Assembly (NCBI RefSeq): GCF_006715865.1
Contig: NZ_VFOA01000001.1
Coordinates: 2,480,001-2,544,000, forward strand
Reading direction: 5' to 3'
From: Cellulomonas sp. SLBN-39
GTDB taxonomy: Bacteria > Actinomycetota > Actinomycetes > Actinomycetales > Cellulomonadaceae
Length of the DNA stretch: 64,000 nucleotides
In this document: positions 24,142-32,413 of the stretch, piece after piece
Numbering within the stretch: the first letter of the stretch is position 1
How the letters are laid out: each line of letters starts with the position of its first letter
Notes under the pieces: generated by a model
Database searches by the model: none
What the model was told of the DNA's origin: nothing
The model's input: the letters and a program-made list of their open reading frames with translations, nothing else
Made by a program: the position numbers and the translations under genes

Positions 24142-25058
24142 CAGCGGGCCTCGACCTCACCGAGCGTGCGGTACGCCGAGTCGATCGACGCCACCCGCTG
24201 CTCCCCGGTGCGTCCGCGCCGGGCCAGGACCGCGTCGGCCAGCACCGCGACCACGCTGGACGCGGCCGCGTACGAGTCGAACGCCCCGCGGGCCTGCACC
24301 GGGCACTCCACCCACCAGGTGGCGTGCGCCGCCAGGGCCCGGGCCGTCGGGTCGGCCAGCAGCACCACCGGTGTTCCTGCGGCCTGCAGCCGCTCGGCCA
24401 GCGCCCGCACCCCCGGCGGGCGGCGGCGGAACGCGACGAGCACCACCGCGTCCTGGGGGCCCAGGTCGACGACGTCCTCCGACCACGACTGCCCCGGCTG
24501 CGGCAGCAGCGTCACGTGCGGGCGCACCTGCGTGAGCTGCTGGCGCAGGTGCAGCGCCACCGGGTAGCTGTTGCGCAGGCCCACGACGACGACGCGCGGG
24601 GCGTGCGCGAGCAGGTCCGCGACCGCGTCGAGGTGCACGCCGAGGGCCGCGACGGCCCGCTGCACCGCGGCGCCCTCGGCCTCGACGTGCGCGTCGAGGT
24701 CGGCCGTGGCGCCCAGCGTCACGGGCAGCCCGTGCTGGCGCAGGCGGCGCAGGTGCTCGCGCACCTGCGTGAAGTCCTCGAAACCGAGGTTGCGGAACAG
24801 CCGGCTCATCGTGGCCTTCGACACCCCGGCCAGGCTCGCGAGCTCGGCCGCGGAGTACGTGGCGAGGTCGCCGAAGTGCTCCAGCAGCACGTCCGCGCCC
24901 TTGCGCTCCTGGGGCGGCAGCTCGGCGTAGCGCAGGGCGACGCGCTCGTCGATGCGCAGGCCGTCGAGGTCGGCCGGGTGCTCCGGGGCCGAGGCCGTGG
25001 GCTCCGCGGGGGCGTCGGTGCGGTCCGCCGCGGCGGCCAGGGCCGTGGGGGCGGTCAT
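24141..25058 (-). CDS. RpiR/MurR-family regulator (HTH + SIS)
   Basis: A 305-aa regulator. After a 40-residue Ala/Pro-rich tail, the HTH_6 domain (about 42-115) contains ERKGADVLLEHFGDLATYSA and ELASLAGVSKATMSRLFRNL. The C-terminal SIS domain (about 140-280) includes APRVVVVGLRNSYPVALHLR and AVVLVAFRRRPPGV. SIS domains in this family usually bind sugar phosphates, but related regulators control purine/ureide genes. It is embedded in the operon between allantoate amidohydrolase and xanthine dehydrogenase (4-bp overlaps both sides), making it the best candidate to bind GAAAC-N4-GTTTC. Confidence 0.87.
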   Translation of the reverse strand: MTAPTALAAAADRTDAPAEPTASAPEHPADLDGLRIDERVALRYAELPPQERKGADVLLEHFGDLATYSAAELASLAGVSKATMSRLFRNLGFEDFTQVREHLRRLRQHGLPVTLGATADLDAHVEAEGAAVQRAVAALGVHLDAVADLLAHAPRVVVVGLRNSYPVALHLRQQLTQVRPHVTLLPQPGQSWSEDVVDLGPQDAVVLVAFRRRPPGVRALAERLQAAGTPVVLLADPTARALAAHATWWVECPVQARGAFDSYAAASSVVAVLADAVLARRGRTGEQRVASIDSAYRTLGEVEAR

Positions 25059-26311
25059 GCCCGGGCCGCCACGTCGTCGGCGACGGCCAGCACGGCCGCC
25101 GTGAACGCGTCGAGGGCGGCGGCGACGTCGACCTCGCGCACCGCCTCGTCCGGGTGGTGGCTGATGCCGTCGTGGCAGCGGACGAACAGCATGGCCACGT
25201 CCGTGACGGCCGCGACCGCCATGCCGTCGTGCCCGGCGCGGCTCCACAGCTCGATCGGCGCGGCGTCGCCGGTCGCGACGACGCCCGCGCGGACCGCGTC
25301 GCGCAGCCACGGTGCGCAGGGCGTCGCGGGTGCCGCGTGCGTCGTGGTCACGTGCACCGTCAGGCCGCGCGCCGCGCACAGCTCCTCGATGCCGGCGAGC
25401 AGGGTCGCGCGCATGGCGTCGCGCTCGGCGTCCGTCGCCGCGCGCAGGTCCAGCGTCATCACGGCCCGGCCAGGGACGACGTTGACGGCGCCCGGCTCGA
25501 CGTCGATCCGCCCGACCGTCGCGATGGCGCCCGACGCCCGCGCGGTCCGCTCGACGAACGTGATGACCTCCGCGGCGCCGACCAGCGCGTCCCGTCGCCG
25601 CGCGTACGGCGTGCCGCCCGCGTGCCGGGCCTCGCCGACCACCTCGACGACGAACCGCTCCGCCCCCGCGATGGTCGTCACCACGCCCAGCGACCGGTCG
25701 GCCTCCTCCAGGTGCGGGCCCTGCTCGATGTGCGCCTCGAGGTACCCGACCAGGTCCTCGCGGCGCCGGGCCGCCGTGCCGACCAGATCCGGGTCCAGCC
25801 CGAACGCGCGCGCGGCGTCGGCCAGCGTCACCCCGTCGGCGTCGCGCCGGTCCCACCACGCGTCGTCCCACGTGCCCGCCAGCGCGCGGCTGCCCATCAG
25901 CGCCGACCCGAACCGGGAGCCCTCCTCGTCGGTGAACCCCACGACCTCCAGCGCGAACGGCAGGTCCGCCCACCGGTCCCGCAGCCGCTCGACCACCGCG
26001 ACCGCGAGCAGCACGCCGAGCATGCCGTCGTACCGGCCCGCGTCCGGGACGGTGTCCAGGTGCGAGCCCAGCAGCAGCGCCGGCAGACCGGGCTCGCGCC
26101 CCTCGACCCGCCCGCACAGGTTGCCGGCCTGGTCGCGCCACGTGCGCAGCCCCGCCTCGGCCATCCACGGCTCGACCAGGCGGTGGGCCGCGGCCAGCGC
26201 AGGCGTCAGGTGCGCCCGGTCCAGGTGCTCGGGGTGCTCCGAGCACACCGCGAGCGCGTCGCAGCGGGCCAGCACCGTGGCGGCCGAGGTCCGGTCGACG
26301 AGGGAGGTCAT
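25055..26311 (-). CDS. allC: Allantoate amidohydrolase (M20 family)
   Basis: A 418-aa binuclear metallohydrolase of the hydantoinase/carbamoylase branch of M20. Metal ligands are visible in LLLGSHLDTVPDAGRYDG (His, Asp), FTDEEGSRF (Glu-Glu), AHIEQGPHLEE (His) and the late ISHHPDE. The SRAGHDGMAVAAV patch contacts substrate. It hydrolyses allantoate to ureidoglycine, NH3 and CO2. An alternative is N-carbamoyl-amino-acid hydrolase or ureidoglycolate amidohydrolase, but allantoinase upstream and a PucG-type gene next door favour AllC. ATG 26311 overlaps the aminotransferase stop by 4 bp. Confidence 0.85.
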   Translation of the reverse strand: MTSLVDRTSAATVLARCDALAVCSEHPEHLDRAHLTPALAAAHRLVEPWMAEAGLRTWRDQAGNLCGRVEGREPGLPALLLGSHLDTVPDAGRYDGMLGVLLAVAVVERLRDRWADLPFALEVVGFTDEEGSRFGSALMGSRALAGTWDDAWWDRRDADGVTLADAARAFGLDPDLVGTAARRREDLVGYLEAHIEQGPHLEEADRSLGVVTTIAGAERFVVEVVGEARHAGGTPYARRRDALVGAAEVITFVERTARASGAIATVGRIDVEPGAVNVVPGRAVMTLDLRAATDAERDAMRATLLAGIEELCAARGLTVHVTTTHAAPATPCAPWLRDAVRAGVVATGDAAPIELWSRAGHDGMAVAAVTDVAMLFVRCHDGISHHPDEAVREVDVAAALDAFTAAVLAVADDVAARA

Positions 26312-27516
26312 GCCGCGTACACCTCGAGCGCGGCCGCGACGCCGCCGCCGGTCGGCACCGTCGCGCCGTGGGCGCGCAGCACGTGCTCCAGCGCGGCGAG
26401 CGTGGTCAGCACGGCGTCCTTGCGGGCGTTGTACCCCATCGTGCCGATCCGCCACACGCGCCCGTGCAGCGGCCCGAACGACGTGCCGACCTCGATGGCG
26501 AAGTCGTCGAGCATCGCCGCGCGCACGGCGTCGGCGACGACGGCGTCGGGCACCTCGACGGCGACGACGTTGTGCATCTTGTGCGCGACGTCCCCGAACA
26601 CGGTCAGCCCCAGGCCCTGGACGCCCGCGAGCATCGCCGCGCCGGCGACCCGGTGCCGCTCGATCGTCGCGTCGAGGCCGTCCTCGAGCACGATGCGCGC
26701 GCACTCGTACGCCGCGTAGAGCATCGACGTCGCCTCGGTGTGGTGGTTGAGGCGGCGCGGCCCCCAGTAGTCGAGGATCTGGGCGAGGTCGAGGTAGTTG
26801 GACCCGATGACGGTGCCGGTGGGCTCGTCGTCGTCGGTGCGCAGGCCCTGCTCGACGTGCTTGCGGGCGTCGATCACGGCGCGGGCCCGGTCGGAGACGG
26901 TCGTCGGGGCGCTGCCCGACGGGCCGCCGAGGCACTTCTGCAGGCCGACGGTGACGACGTCGAGGCCCCAGTCGTCGGTGCGCAGGTCGTTGCCGACGAC
27001 GGACGCGGTCGCGTCGACGTAGAGCAGCACGTCGTGCCGGGCGCAGATCTCGCCGATCTCGGCCAGGGGCTGGCACATGGTCGTGGACGTGTCCCCCTGG
27101 ACCACCGCGACGAGCTTCGGACGGTGCGCGAGCACGGCCTCCTCGACGCGGGCGGGGTCGACGACCTGCCCCCAGGGCGCCTCGACGGTGACGACGTCGG
27201 CGCCGGCACGGCGGGCGATCTCGACGAGCAGGTGCCCGAACCGCCCGAACACCGGCACCAGCACGCGGTCGCCCGGCTCGACGAGGGAGACGACCGCCGC
27301 CTCGATCGCGGCGCGGGCGGTGCCGTCGACGAGGACGGTGGCCTCGTTCGCGGTGCGGAAGACCTGGCGGTAGAGCGCCTGCGTGGCGTTCATGTACCCC
27401 GTCATCACCGGGTCGAACTGCCCGACCAGCGCGGCGGACATCGCGCGCAGCACGCGCGGGTCGGCGCTGATCGGGCCCGGTCCCATGAGCAGCCGGTGCG
27501 GGGGCGTGAGCGTCAT
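26308..27516 (-). CDS. pucG: PucG-type (S)-ureidoglycine-glyoxylate aminotransferase
   Basis: A 402-aa class V PLP aminotransferase. GPGPISADPRVLRAMSAALV opens the fold, YVDATASVVG holds the PLP-contacting Asp, and VGLQKCLGGPSG contains the Schiff-base Lys (about 195). The N-terminal GQFDP (Gln33) and the later IGSNYLDL (Asn) correspond to residues that distinguish PucG from alanine-glyoxylate aminotransferase. PucG turns ureidoglycine and glyoxylate into oxalurate and glycine. It leads an operon through allC, the RpiR gene and xanthine dehydrogenase. Its own promoter carries OP3, and the message appears leaderless. Plain serine- or alanine-glyoxylate aminotransferase is the alternative. Confidence 0.82.
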   Translation of the reverse strand: MTLTPPHRLLMGPGPISADPRVLRAMSAALVGQFDPVMTGYMNATQALYRQVFRTANEATVLVDGTARAAIEAAVVSLVEPGDRVLVPVFGRFGHLLVEIARRAGADVVTVEAPWGQVVDPARVEEAVLAHRPKLVAVVQGDTSTTMCQPLAEIGEICARHDVLLYVDATASVVGNDLRTDDWGLDVVTVGLQKCLGGPSGSAPTTVSDRARAVIDARKHVEQGLRTDDDEPTGTVIGSNYLDLAQILDYWGPRRLNHHTEATSMLYAAYECARIVLEDGLDATIERHRVAGAAMLAGVQGLGLTVFGDVAHKMHNVVAVEVPDAVVADAVRAAMLDDFAIEVGTSFGPLHGRVWRIGTMGYNARKDAVLTTLAALEHVLRAHGATVPTGGGVAAALEVYAA

Positions 27517-27554
27517 GGCGGCACGCTACGAAACGGCCGTTTCACCGGTGTTTC
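27517..27554 (-). promoter_or_regulatory. OP3 palindrome and leaderless pucG promoter
   Basis: GAAACGGCCGTTTC (27530-27543) is a perfect 14-bp palindrome. On the minus strand it is followed by TAGCGT and then 6 bases before the pucG ATG. The stretch TTTCGTAGCGTGCCG is identical to that before xdhC. An extra GTTTC at 27550-27554 lies 11 bp, one helical turn, from the right arm. Confidence 0.7.
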
Positions 27555-27592
27555 CGTCAGGGGCGTCCCGCGTCACGGGCGTGCGGGTGGCG

Positions 27593-28975
27593 TCAGGGGC
27601 GGGGGACCAGCCGGCCGGTGCCGGCGGTGACCGCCCCCTCGCGGGCGACCACCCGTCCGCGCAGGACGGTCGCGGTGACGGTCGCCGACAGCTCGACGCC
27701 GTCGTACGCGCTGATCGGGTTGCGGTGCGCGAGCCGGTGGGCGTCGACGCGCTGCGGGACGTGCGGGTCGAGGACCAGCACGTCCGCGTCCGCGCCGACC
27801 GCCAGGCGGCCCTTGCGGGTCAGCCCGACGAGGTCGGCGGTCGACGTCGACATCCACCGGCTGACCTCGCCGATGCCGATGCCGCGGGCGGCGGCCTCGT
27901 GCGCGACCACCTGGAACCCGACCTGGAGCCCGGCGACCCCGCCCCACGCCTGCTGCAGGTCGCCGTCGCCGCGCAGCTTCTCCTGCGCGGTCGCGGGGGA
28001 GTGGTCGGTCACGACGGTGTCGATGACGCCGGAGCGCAGCCCGTCCCACAGGGCCTCGCGGTTGCCCGCGTCCCGGATCGGCGGGCAGCACTTGTGCGCC
28101 GCAGAGGCGTCGGGGATCGCCCCGGCGTCGAACGTCAGGTAGTGCGGGCACGTCTCGACCGTGACCGGCAGCCCCTCGGCGCGGGCGTCGGCGAGCAGGT
28201 CCAGGGCGCGCGCGCTCGACAGGTGCAGCACGTGCACCCGGCAGCCCGTCTCCCGGGCACCCGCGACGACGCGGGCGATCGCCGCGGTCTCGGCCTCGTG
28301 CGGGCGCGACGCGACGAAGTCGGTGTAGACCCCGCCGGCGCGCACGGGGGCCGCGGCGAGCACCGCCGGGTCCTCGGCGTGCACGATCACGAGCCCGTCG
28401 AACGCCGCGACCGTGCGCAGCGCGGCCGTGAACCCCGCCGGGCCGAGCGGCGCGAACTCGTCCACGCCCGACGGCGACAGGAAGCACTTGAAGCCGAAGA
28501 CGCCGGCGTCCCACAGCGGCGCCAGGTCGTCGAGGTTGCCCGGCACGGCCCCGCCCCACAGGCCGACGTCGACGGACAGCTGGCCGGCCGACGCCCGTCG
28601 CTTGGCCGCCAGCCCGTCCAGCGTGGTGGTCGGCGGGATGCTGTTCAGCGGCATGTCGACGACCGTCGTCACCCCGCCGAGCGCCGCCGCGCGCGTCGCG
28701 GACGCGAACCCCTCCCACGCGGTGCGGCCGGGCTCGTTGACGTGCACGTGCGTGTCGACGACGCCCGGCAGCACCCACGCGTGGTCCGGGGCGTCGAGCA
28801 CGGGTCCGTCGACGTCGACGTCGTAGGCCTCGACCGCGGCCACGCGGCCGTCGGCCACGAGCAGCGTCGCCGCGCGCAGGGTCCCGTCGACGAGCACCTG
28901 CCGCCCGCGCACCGCCGTCACGAGGTCGCCCGGCGGGGGCGCGGCCACCGGGTGGTCCGGCATCGTCGTCGTCAT
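27593..28975 (-). CDS. allB: Allantoinase
   Basis: A 460-aa cyclic amidohydrolase opening allantoin to allantoate. The metal centre is visible as VDTHVHVNEPG (two His), FKCFLSPSG (carboxylated Lys, about residue 163), VHAED (His), HVLHLSS (His) and VTDHSP (Asp). The NEPGRT and FKCFL contexts are those of allantoinase rather than dihydropyrimidinase or dihydroorotase. Its ATG lies 18 bp after the uricase stop, so it belongs to the uraD-HIUase-uricase operon. Confidence 0.92.
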   Translation of the reverse strand: MTTTMPDHPVAAPPPGDLVTAVRGRQVLVDGTLRAATLLVADGRVAAVEAYDVDVDGPVLDAPDHAWVLPGVVDTHVHVNEPGRTAWEGFASATRAAALGGVTTVVDMPLNSIPPTTTLDGLAAKRRASAGQLSVDVGLWGGAVPGNLDDLAPLWDAGVFGFKCFLSPSGVDEFAPLGPAGFTAALRTVAAFDGLVIVHAEDPAVLAAAPVRAGGVYTDFVASRPHEAETAAIARVVAGARETGCRVHVLHLSSARALDLLADARAEGLPVTVETCPHYLTFDAGAIPDASAAHKCCPPIRDAGNREALWDGLRSGVIDTVVTDHSPATAQEKLRGDGDLQQAWGGVAGLQVGFQVVAHEAAARGIGIGEVSRWMSTSTADLVGLTRKGRLAVGADADVLVLDPHVPQRVDAHRLAHRNPISAYDGVELSATVTATVLRGRVVAREGAVTAGTGRLVPRP

Positions 28976-28993
28976 CGGCTCGTCCTCGTCGGC

Positions 28994-29896
28994 TCAGACG
29001 AACCCGGGCACGGACGCCCACACGTGCGGCACCTGTGCGGCGCCCTCGCGCTGCACGGTCGCCTCGATGAGGCCGTAGGGGCGGTCCGCGGCGTAGAACA
29101 CCTCGTTCGGGTTCTCCAGCCCGAAGGGCTCGAGGTCCACGAGGAAGTGGTGCTTGTTCGGGCAGGACAGCCGCACCTCGGCCACGTCGGCGCACGCCTC
29201 CAGGACGGCCTTGCCCATCTCGAAGATCGTGTGCTGCAGCGCCAGGGAGTGCACCTGCGCGAACGTCTGCAGCAGCAGGTCGCGCACCACCGGGTAGCGG
29301 GCCTCGAAGTCGACGTCCGGGCTCGTCCAGCGCCACCACGCCGTCACCGACGTCGCGAGGATGCGGTCCGTCGTCTCGCCGAGGGTGGTGTACCGGTCGC
29401 GCGGGAAGCCCCAGAACTCCGAGCCGGTGGACTTCAGCACGGTCGCGTCGGTGAAGCCCGACACGACCCACGCGTCGTCGCCGTCGACCTCGACGACCGT
29501 GCGGCGGGTCTCGCGGCCCGTGCGCACGAACGCGTGGTCGTGCGGCTCGCCGTCCACCGCGATGCGGTCCCACGCGTGCTGGTCGGCGGCGAACCGCCCG
29601 CCCGTCACCTGGGGGAAGTCGTCGACGAAGTGCCGGGCCAGCCGCAGCAGGAACGTCTCGGGCGAGCCGACGCCGTGCTCCTTGGCGTACGCGTACACGG
29701 TGTTCTTCTGCGTGTCCGTCGCCACCACGAGCGTGTTGTCGCCCGTGGTGTGGCAGTCCGTGAAGTCCCCGCGCAGCTGCGTGGTGACGGTGAGGTCCTC
29801 GATCTCGTGCACGGGGGTGTCGCGCGTGACGCGGACCAGCCGCACCTCGGCCTTCCCGTACTGGTTCGGGCCCAGGACGATGTCTCCGACGGCCAT
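28994..29896 (-). CDS. Urate oxidase (uricase)
   Basis: A 300-aa cofactor-free oxidase converting urate to 5-hydroxyisourate. The catalytic dyad is present: Lys15 in NQYGKAEVRL and Thr60 in VVATDTQKN, with the late His in SCPNKHHFLVDL. FTGEY-type contacts appear as SEFWGFPRD (about 158-166). Length is near the usual 290-310 for a stand-alone uricase, without the N-terminal decarboxylase fusion found in Bacillus PucL. It starts 3 bp from the HIU hydrolase stop. Confidence 0.94.
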   Translation of the reverse strand: MAVGDIVLGPNQYGKAEVRLVRVTRDTPVHEIEDLTVTTQLRGDFTDCHTTGDNTLVVATDTQKNTVYAYAKEHGVGSPETFLLRLARHFVDDFPQVTGGRFAADQHAWDRIAVDGEPHDHAFVRTGRETRRTVVEVDGDDAWVVSGFTDATVLKSTGSEFWGFPRDRYTTLGETTDRILATSVTAWWRWTSPDVDFEARYPVVRDLLLQTFAQVHSLALQHTIFEMGKAVLEACADVAEVRLSCPNKHHFLVDLEPFGLENPNEVFYAADRPYGLIEATVQREGAAQVPHVWASVPGFV

Positions 29897-29899
29897 GCG

Positions 29900-30220
29900 T
29901 CAGCTCCCTCGGTACGTGGTGTAGGCGAACGGGCTCAGCAGCAGCGCCAGGTGGTGGTGCGGCTGGGCGTCGTCCAGGTGCACCTCCAGGTGCACCGCGG
30001 CGTGGAGGGTGGGCACGCCGGCGCGGGCGAACCACGCCCCGGTGGCGAAGCGCAGGCCGTAGGTGCCGGTGGGCAGCGTCGTCGCCCAGCGCAGTCGGCC
30101 GTCGTCGTCGGTGCGGCCCTCCTCCAGGACGGTGCCGTCGGCGGCCAGCAGCGTGACCTCGACGCCGACGGCGGGGCGCCCCGCGGCCGCGTCGAGCACG
30201 TGCGTCGAGCAGGTGCTCAC
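29900..30220 (-). CDS. 5-Hydroxyisourate hydrolase (transthyretin-like)
   Basis: A 106-aa HIU hydrolase. STHVLDAAAGRPAVGV at the N-terminus supplies the active-site His (residue 7), and the C-terminus ends in the signature YRGS. The GTG at 30220 is preceded by GAGGGGG 5 bases upstream, which decides the start. The enzyme hydrolyses 5-hydroxyisourate to OHCU, speeding and making stereospecific the second step after uricase. It is cotranscribed with uraD upstream and uricase downstream. Confidence 0.94.
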   Translation of the reverse strand: MSTCSTHVLDAAAGRPAVGVEVTLLAADGTVLEEGRTDDDGRLRWATTLPTGTYGLRFATGAWFARAGVPTLHAAVHLEVHLDDAQPHHHLALLLSPFAYTTYRGS

Positions 30221-30230
30221 GAGTGCCCCC

Positions 30231-30725
30231 TCACGTGACGAGCCCGGCCAGGCGCAGCTCGGCGATCTCGCGCAGCTGCTGGGCGGTGACCTCGACCTCG
30301 GTGCGCGGGTCGTGCGTGAGGCGCTGCTCGAGCAGGGCGAGGATCTCGTCGCTGGTGCGCCCCGCGGCCCGGACGAGGAACACCCGCCCGAACTTGTCCT
30401 CGTAGGCGCGGTTGCCCGCGGCGAGGCGGGTCGCGACGTCGGCGTCGGCCGGGTCGACGCCCGCCTGCTCGCGCGTCGACAGCGCCGCCGACGCGCCCGC
30501 CCCCGGGTGCCGCTCACCGATGCGCGGGTGGTCCGCCAGCGCCTGGGCGACGTCCGTGCCGCCCCACGCCGCGGCCTGCTCGCGGGCGTGCGCCTGCAGG
30601 TCCTCGACGGACCCGTACGGGCGTGCGGACACCACCTCCTGCGCCCACCACGGCACGTCCGCGCACGTGCGCACGAGCGCCTGCGCCGCCTCCTCGGGCA
30701 GCGCGTTGAACTCCTCCAGCCGCAT
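30231..30725 (-). CDS. uraD: OHCU decarboxylase
   Basis: A 164-aa protein giving (S)-allantoin from OHCU. ADHPRIGER carries the catalytic His66, and NRAYEDKFGRVFLVRAAGR is the family's conserved substrate-binding stretch. GGAGAGGA precedes the ATG by about 6 bases, so unlike pucG this gene has a normal leader. It is first in the uraD-HIUase-uricase-allB operon. A TACGGT -10 lies at 30754-30749 and OP4 is just upstream. Confidence 0.92.
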   Translation of the reverse strand: MRLEEFNALPEEAAQALVRTCADVPWWAQEVVSARPYGSVEDLQAHAREQAAAWGGTDVAQALADHPRIGERHPGAGASAALSTREQAGVDPADADVATRLAAGNRAYEDKFGRVFLVRAAGRTSDEILALLEQRLTHDPRTEVEVTAQQLREIAELRLAGLVT

Positions 30726-30776
30726 CCCACGTCCTCTCCGCCGCGCCGACCGTAGGCGGGCGATGTGTCGGCGAGG

Positions 30777-30803
30777 GAAACGGTTGTTTCAGCGGCGTGA
30801 AAC
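30777..30803 (-). promoter_or_regulatory. OP4 palindrome upstream of uraD operon
   Basis: GAAACGGTTGTTTC (30777-30790) has perfect GAAAC/GTTTC arms, and a further GAAAC half-site is at 30799-30803. It lies 52 bp upstream of the uraD start, next to the expected -35 of the TACGGT promoter. Confidence 0.65.
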
Positions 30804-30859
30804 CTGCCCGTGCGCGGGTGCGGGCGGGTCCGGCGTGCGGCGGCCGGGGCCGGCCCGGG

Positions 30860-32413
30860 TCAGGCGGTCGTGCGCGCCAGGTCGCGGGCCAGCGCCAGCA
30901 GCTCGCGGTCACGCCCCGGGGCGGCGACGAGGCAGACGCCCACGGGGAGGTCGGCCCGCGCGCCGGTGCGCCCGTCCGGGCCGGGCGGCGGGGTGGGTCC
31001 GGGCGTCGGCAGCACGACCGCGGGCAGCCCGCCCAGCCCGGCGACGCACGTGAGCCGCAGGGTCGCCGCGCGCACGGCGTCGAGCCCGGCCGGGTCCGGG
31101 CGGGGCGCGACGGACGGGGCCGCCGGCAGCACCAGGACGTCGTCGCCGACGAGGTCGAGCACCTGGGCGCGCACCCGCTCGCGCTGCTCGCCCGCGCGGG
31201 CGCCCGTCGCGTCGTCGACGAGTGCCGCCGCCGCGAACCGGCCCGCGACGTCGGCGCCGAGCGCCCCGGGGTGCGCGCCCACCCAGTCCCCGTGGGCGCG
31301 CCACGCCTCCCACGCCTGGCGGAGCCGGAACACCTCGGCCCACGCGGCCAGGTCGACGCCGTCCCAGGCGGTGGTCGGCGCGGCGCCGGCGTCGGCCGCG
31401 AACCGGCGCACCCGGGTGGCGACGTCGTCCTGCGCGAGGGCCAGGAGCGCGGGCGAGACGACCAGCCGCGACGTGCGTGCCGCGCCGGTGCCCGGGGGCA
31501 GGAGCGCGTCGCCCACCGCGGCGAGCAGGTCCGCGTCCCGGGTCAGCCAGCCGACGGTGTCGAACGACGGGGCGAGCGGCACCAGCCCCGTCGTCGGGAC
31601 CGCGCCGTGCGTGGTGCGGACGCCGTAGAGGCCCTGGTAGGAGGCGGGGACACGGATCGACCCGCCCGTGTCGGTGCCCAGGCCCACGTCGGCCTGGCCG
31701 AGCGCCACCGCGGCGGCCGACCCGGACGACGACCCGCCCGGCACCCGCCCCGGGGCCCGGGGGTTCGGCGGGGCGCCGGTGTGGGCGTTGGTGCCCGCCA
31801 GGGAGTACGCGAGCTCGTCCGTGCGGGCGATGCCGCGCACGTGCGCCCCCGCCCCCAGCAGGGCGGCGACCGCGTGCGCGTGCTCCGCCTCGACCGGCGC
31901 CCCCGCGAGCCATGCGGGGTTCCCGACGCCGACGCGCTGCCCGGCGACCGCGAACAGGTCCTTGACCGCCACCGCCCGCCCGGCGAGCGGGCCGTCCGGC
32001 GCACCGGGCACCAGCGGGTCGCCGAGGACGCGCCACACGCGCGGGTCGAACGCGGGCGCCGGCGCGTGCACGTGCGCGGCCGCGACGGCCCACCCGCCGT
32101 CCGTGCGCTCCCACAGCTGGGTCTGCTGCCCGCGCCCGCCGCGGACGAGCTCGGTCACCGCGACGACCAGCGCGTGGTCGTCGTCGACCGTCCGCACGTG
32201 CACCTCGACGACGCGTCGCGCCGGGGCGCCGCCGCGGGTGCCCCGGAACGCCGCGATCTGCTCGTGCCCCACGAGCAGCCCGGCGCCGTCGCCGCGCAGC
32301 GTGCCGGGCCCGGGTGCGAACAGCCGGTCGAGGGCCGTCAGGTCGTCGGTGCCGAGCGCGTGCTCGTACGCCCAGAACGCGTCCATCAGGCCCGCGGGCG
32401 GGTCCGTCCTCAT
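30860..32413 (-). CDS. AtzH/HpxZ-like domain fused to amidase; candidate oxalurate amidohydrolase
   Basis: A 517-aa fusion. Residues 1-125 are a DUF3225/NTF2-like domain (MDAFWAYEHALGTDDLTALD, VGHEQIAAFRGTRGG, QLWERTDGGW) as in AtzH and HpxZ. Residues 140-517 are an amidase-signature enzyme with the Ser-Ser-Lys triad: Lys in RAVAVKDLFAV, Ser in GGSSSGSAAAV and Ser in GTDTGGSIRVPAS. In Klebsiella the hpxWXYZ genes encode an HpxY amidase and separate HpxZ that act late in urate breakdown. PucG would make oxalurate here, so hydrolysis of oxalurate to oxamate is my proposal. Biuret-type or other amide hydrolysis is the alternative. Start overlaps the previous stop. Confidence 0.75.
   Translation of the reverse strand: MRTDPPAGLMDAFWAYEHALGTDDLTALDRLFAPGPGTLRGDGAGLLVGHEQIAAFRGTRGGAPARRVVEVHVRTVDDDHALVVAVTELVRGGRGQQTQLWERTDGGWAVAAAHVHAPAPAFDPRVWRVLGDPLVPGAPDGPLAGRAVAVKDLFAVAGQRVGVGNPAWLAGAPVEAEHAHAVAALLGAGAHVRGIARTDELAYSLAGTNAHTGAPPNPRAPGRVPGGSSSGSAAAVALGQADVGLGTDTGGSIRVPASYQGLYGVRTTHGAVPTTGLVPLAPSFDTVGWLTRDADLLAAVGDALLPPGTGAARTSRLVVSPALLALAQDDVATRVRRFAADAGAAPTTAWDGVDLAAWAEVFRLRQAWEAWRAHGDWVGAHPGALGADVAGRFAAAALVDDATGARAGEQRERVRAQVLDLVGDDVLVLPAAPSVAPRPDPAGLDAVRAATLRLTCVAGLGGLPAVVLPTPGPTPPPGPDGRTGARADLPVGVCLVAAPGRDRELLALARDLARTTA

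Noticed and set aside
20588..24535. Very long open frame on the plus strand across the xanthine dehydrogenase genes
   Set aside because: It is antisense to recognisable iron-sulfur, Mo and FAD domains and has biased, repetitive composition; long antisense frames are expected at this G+C.
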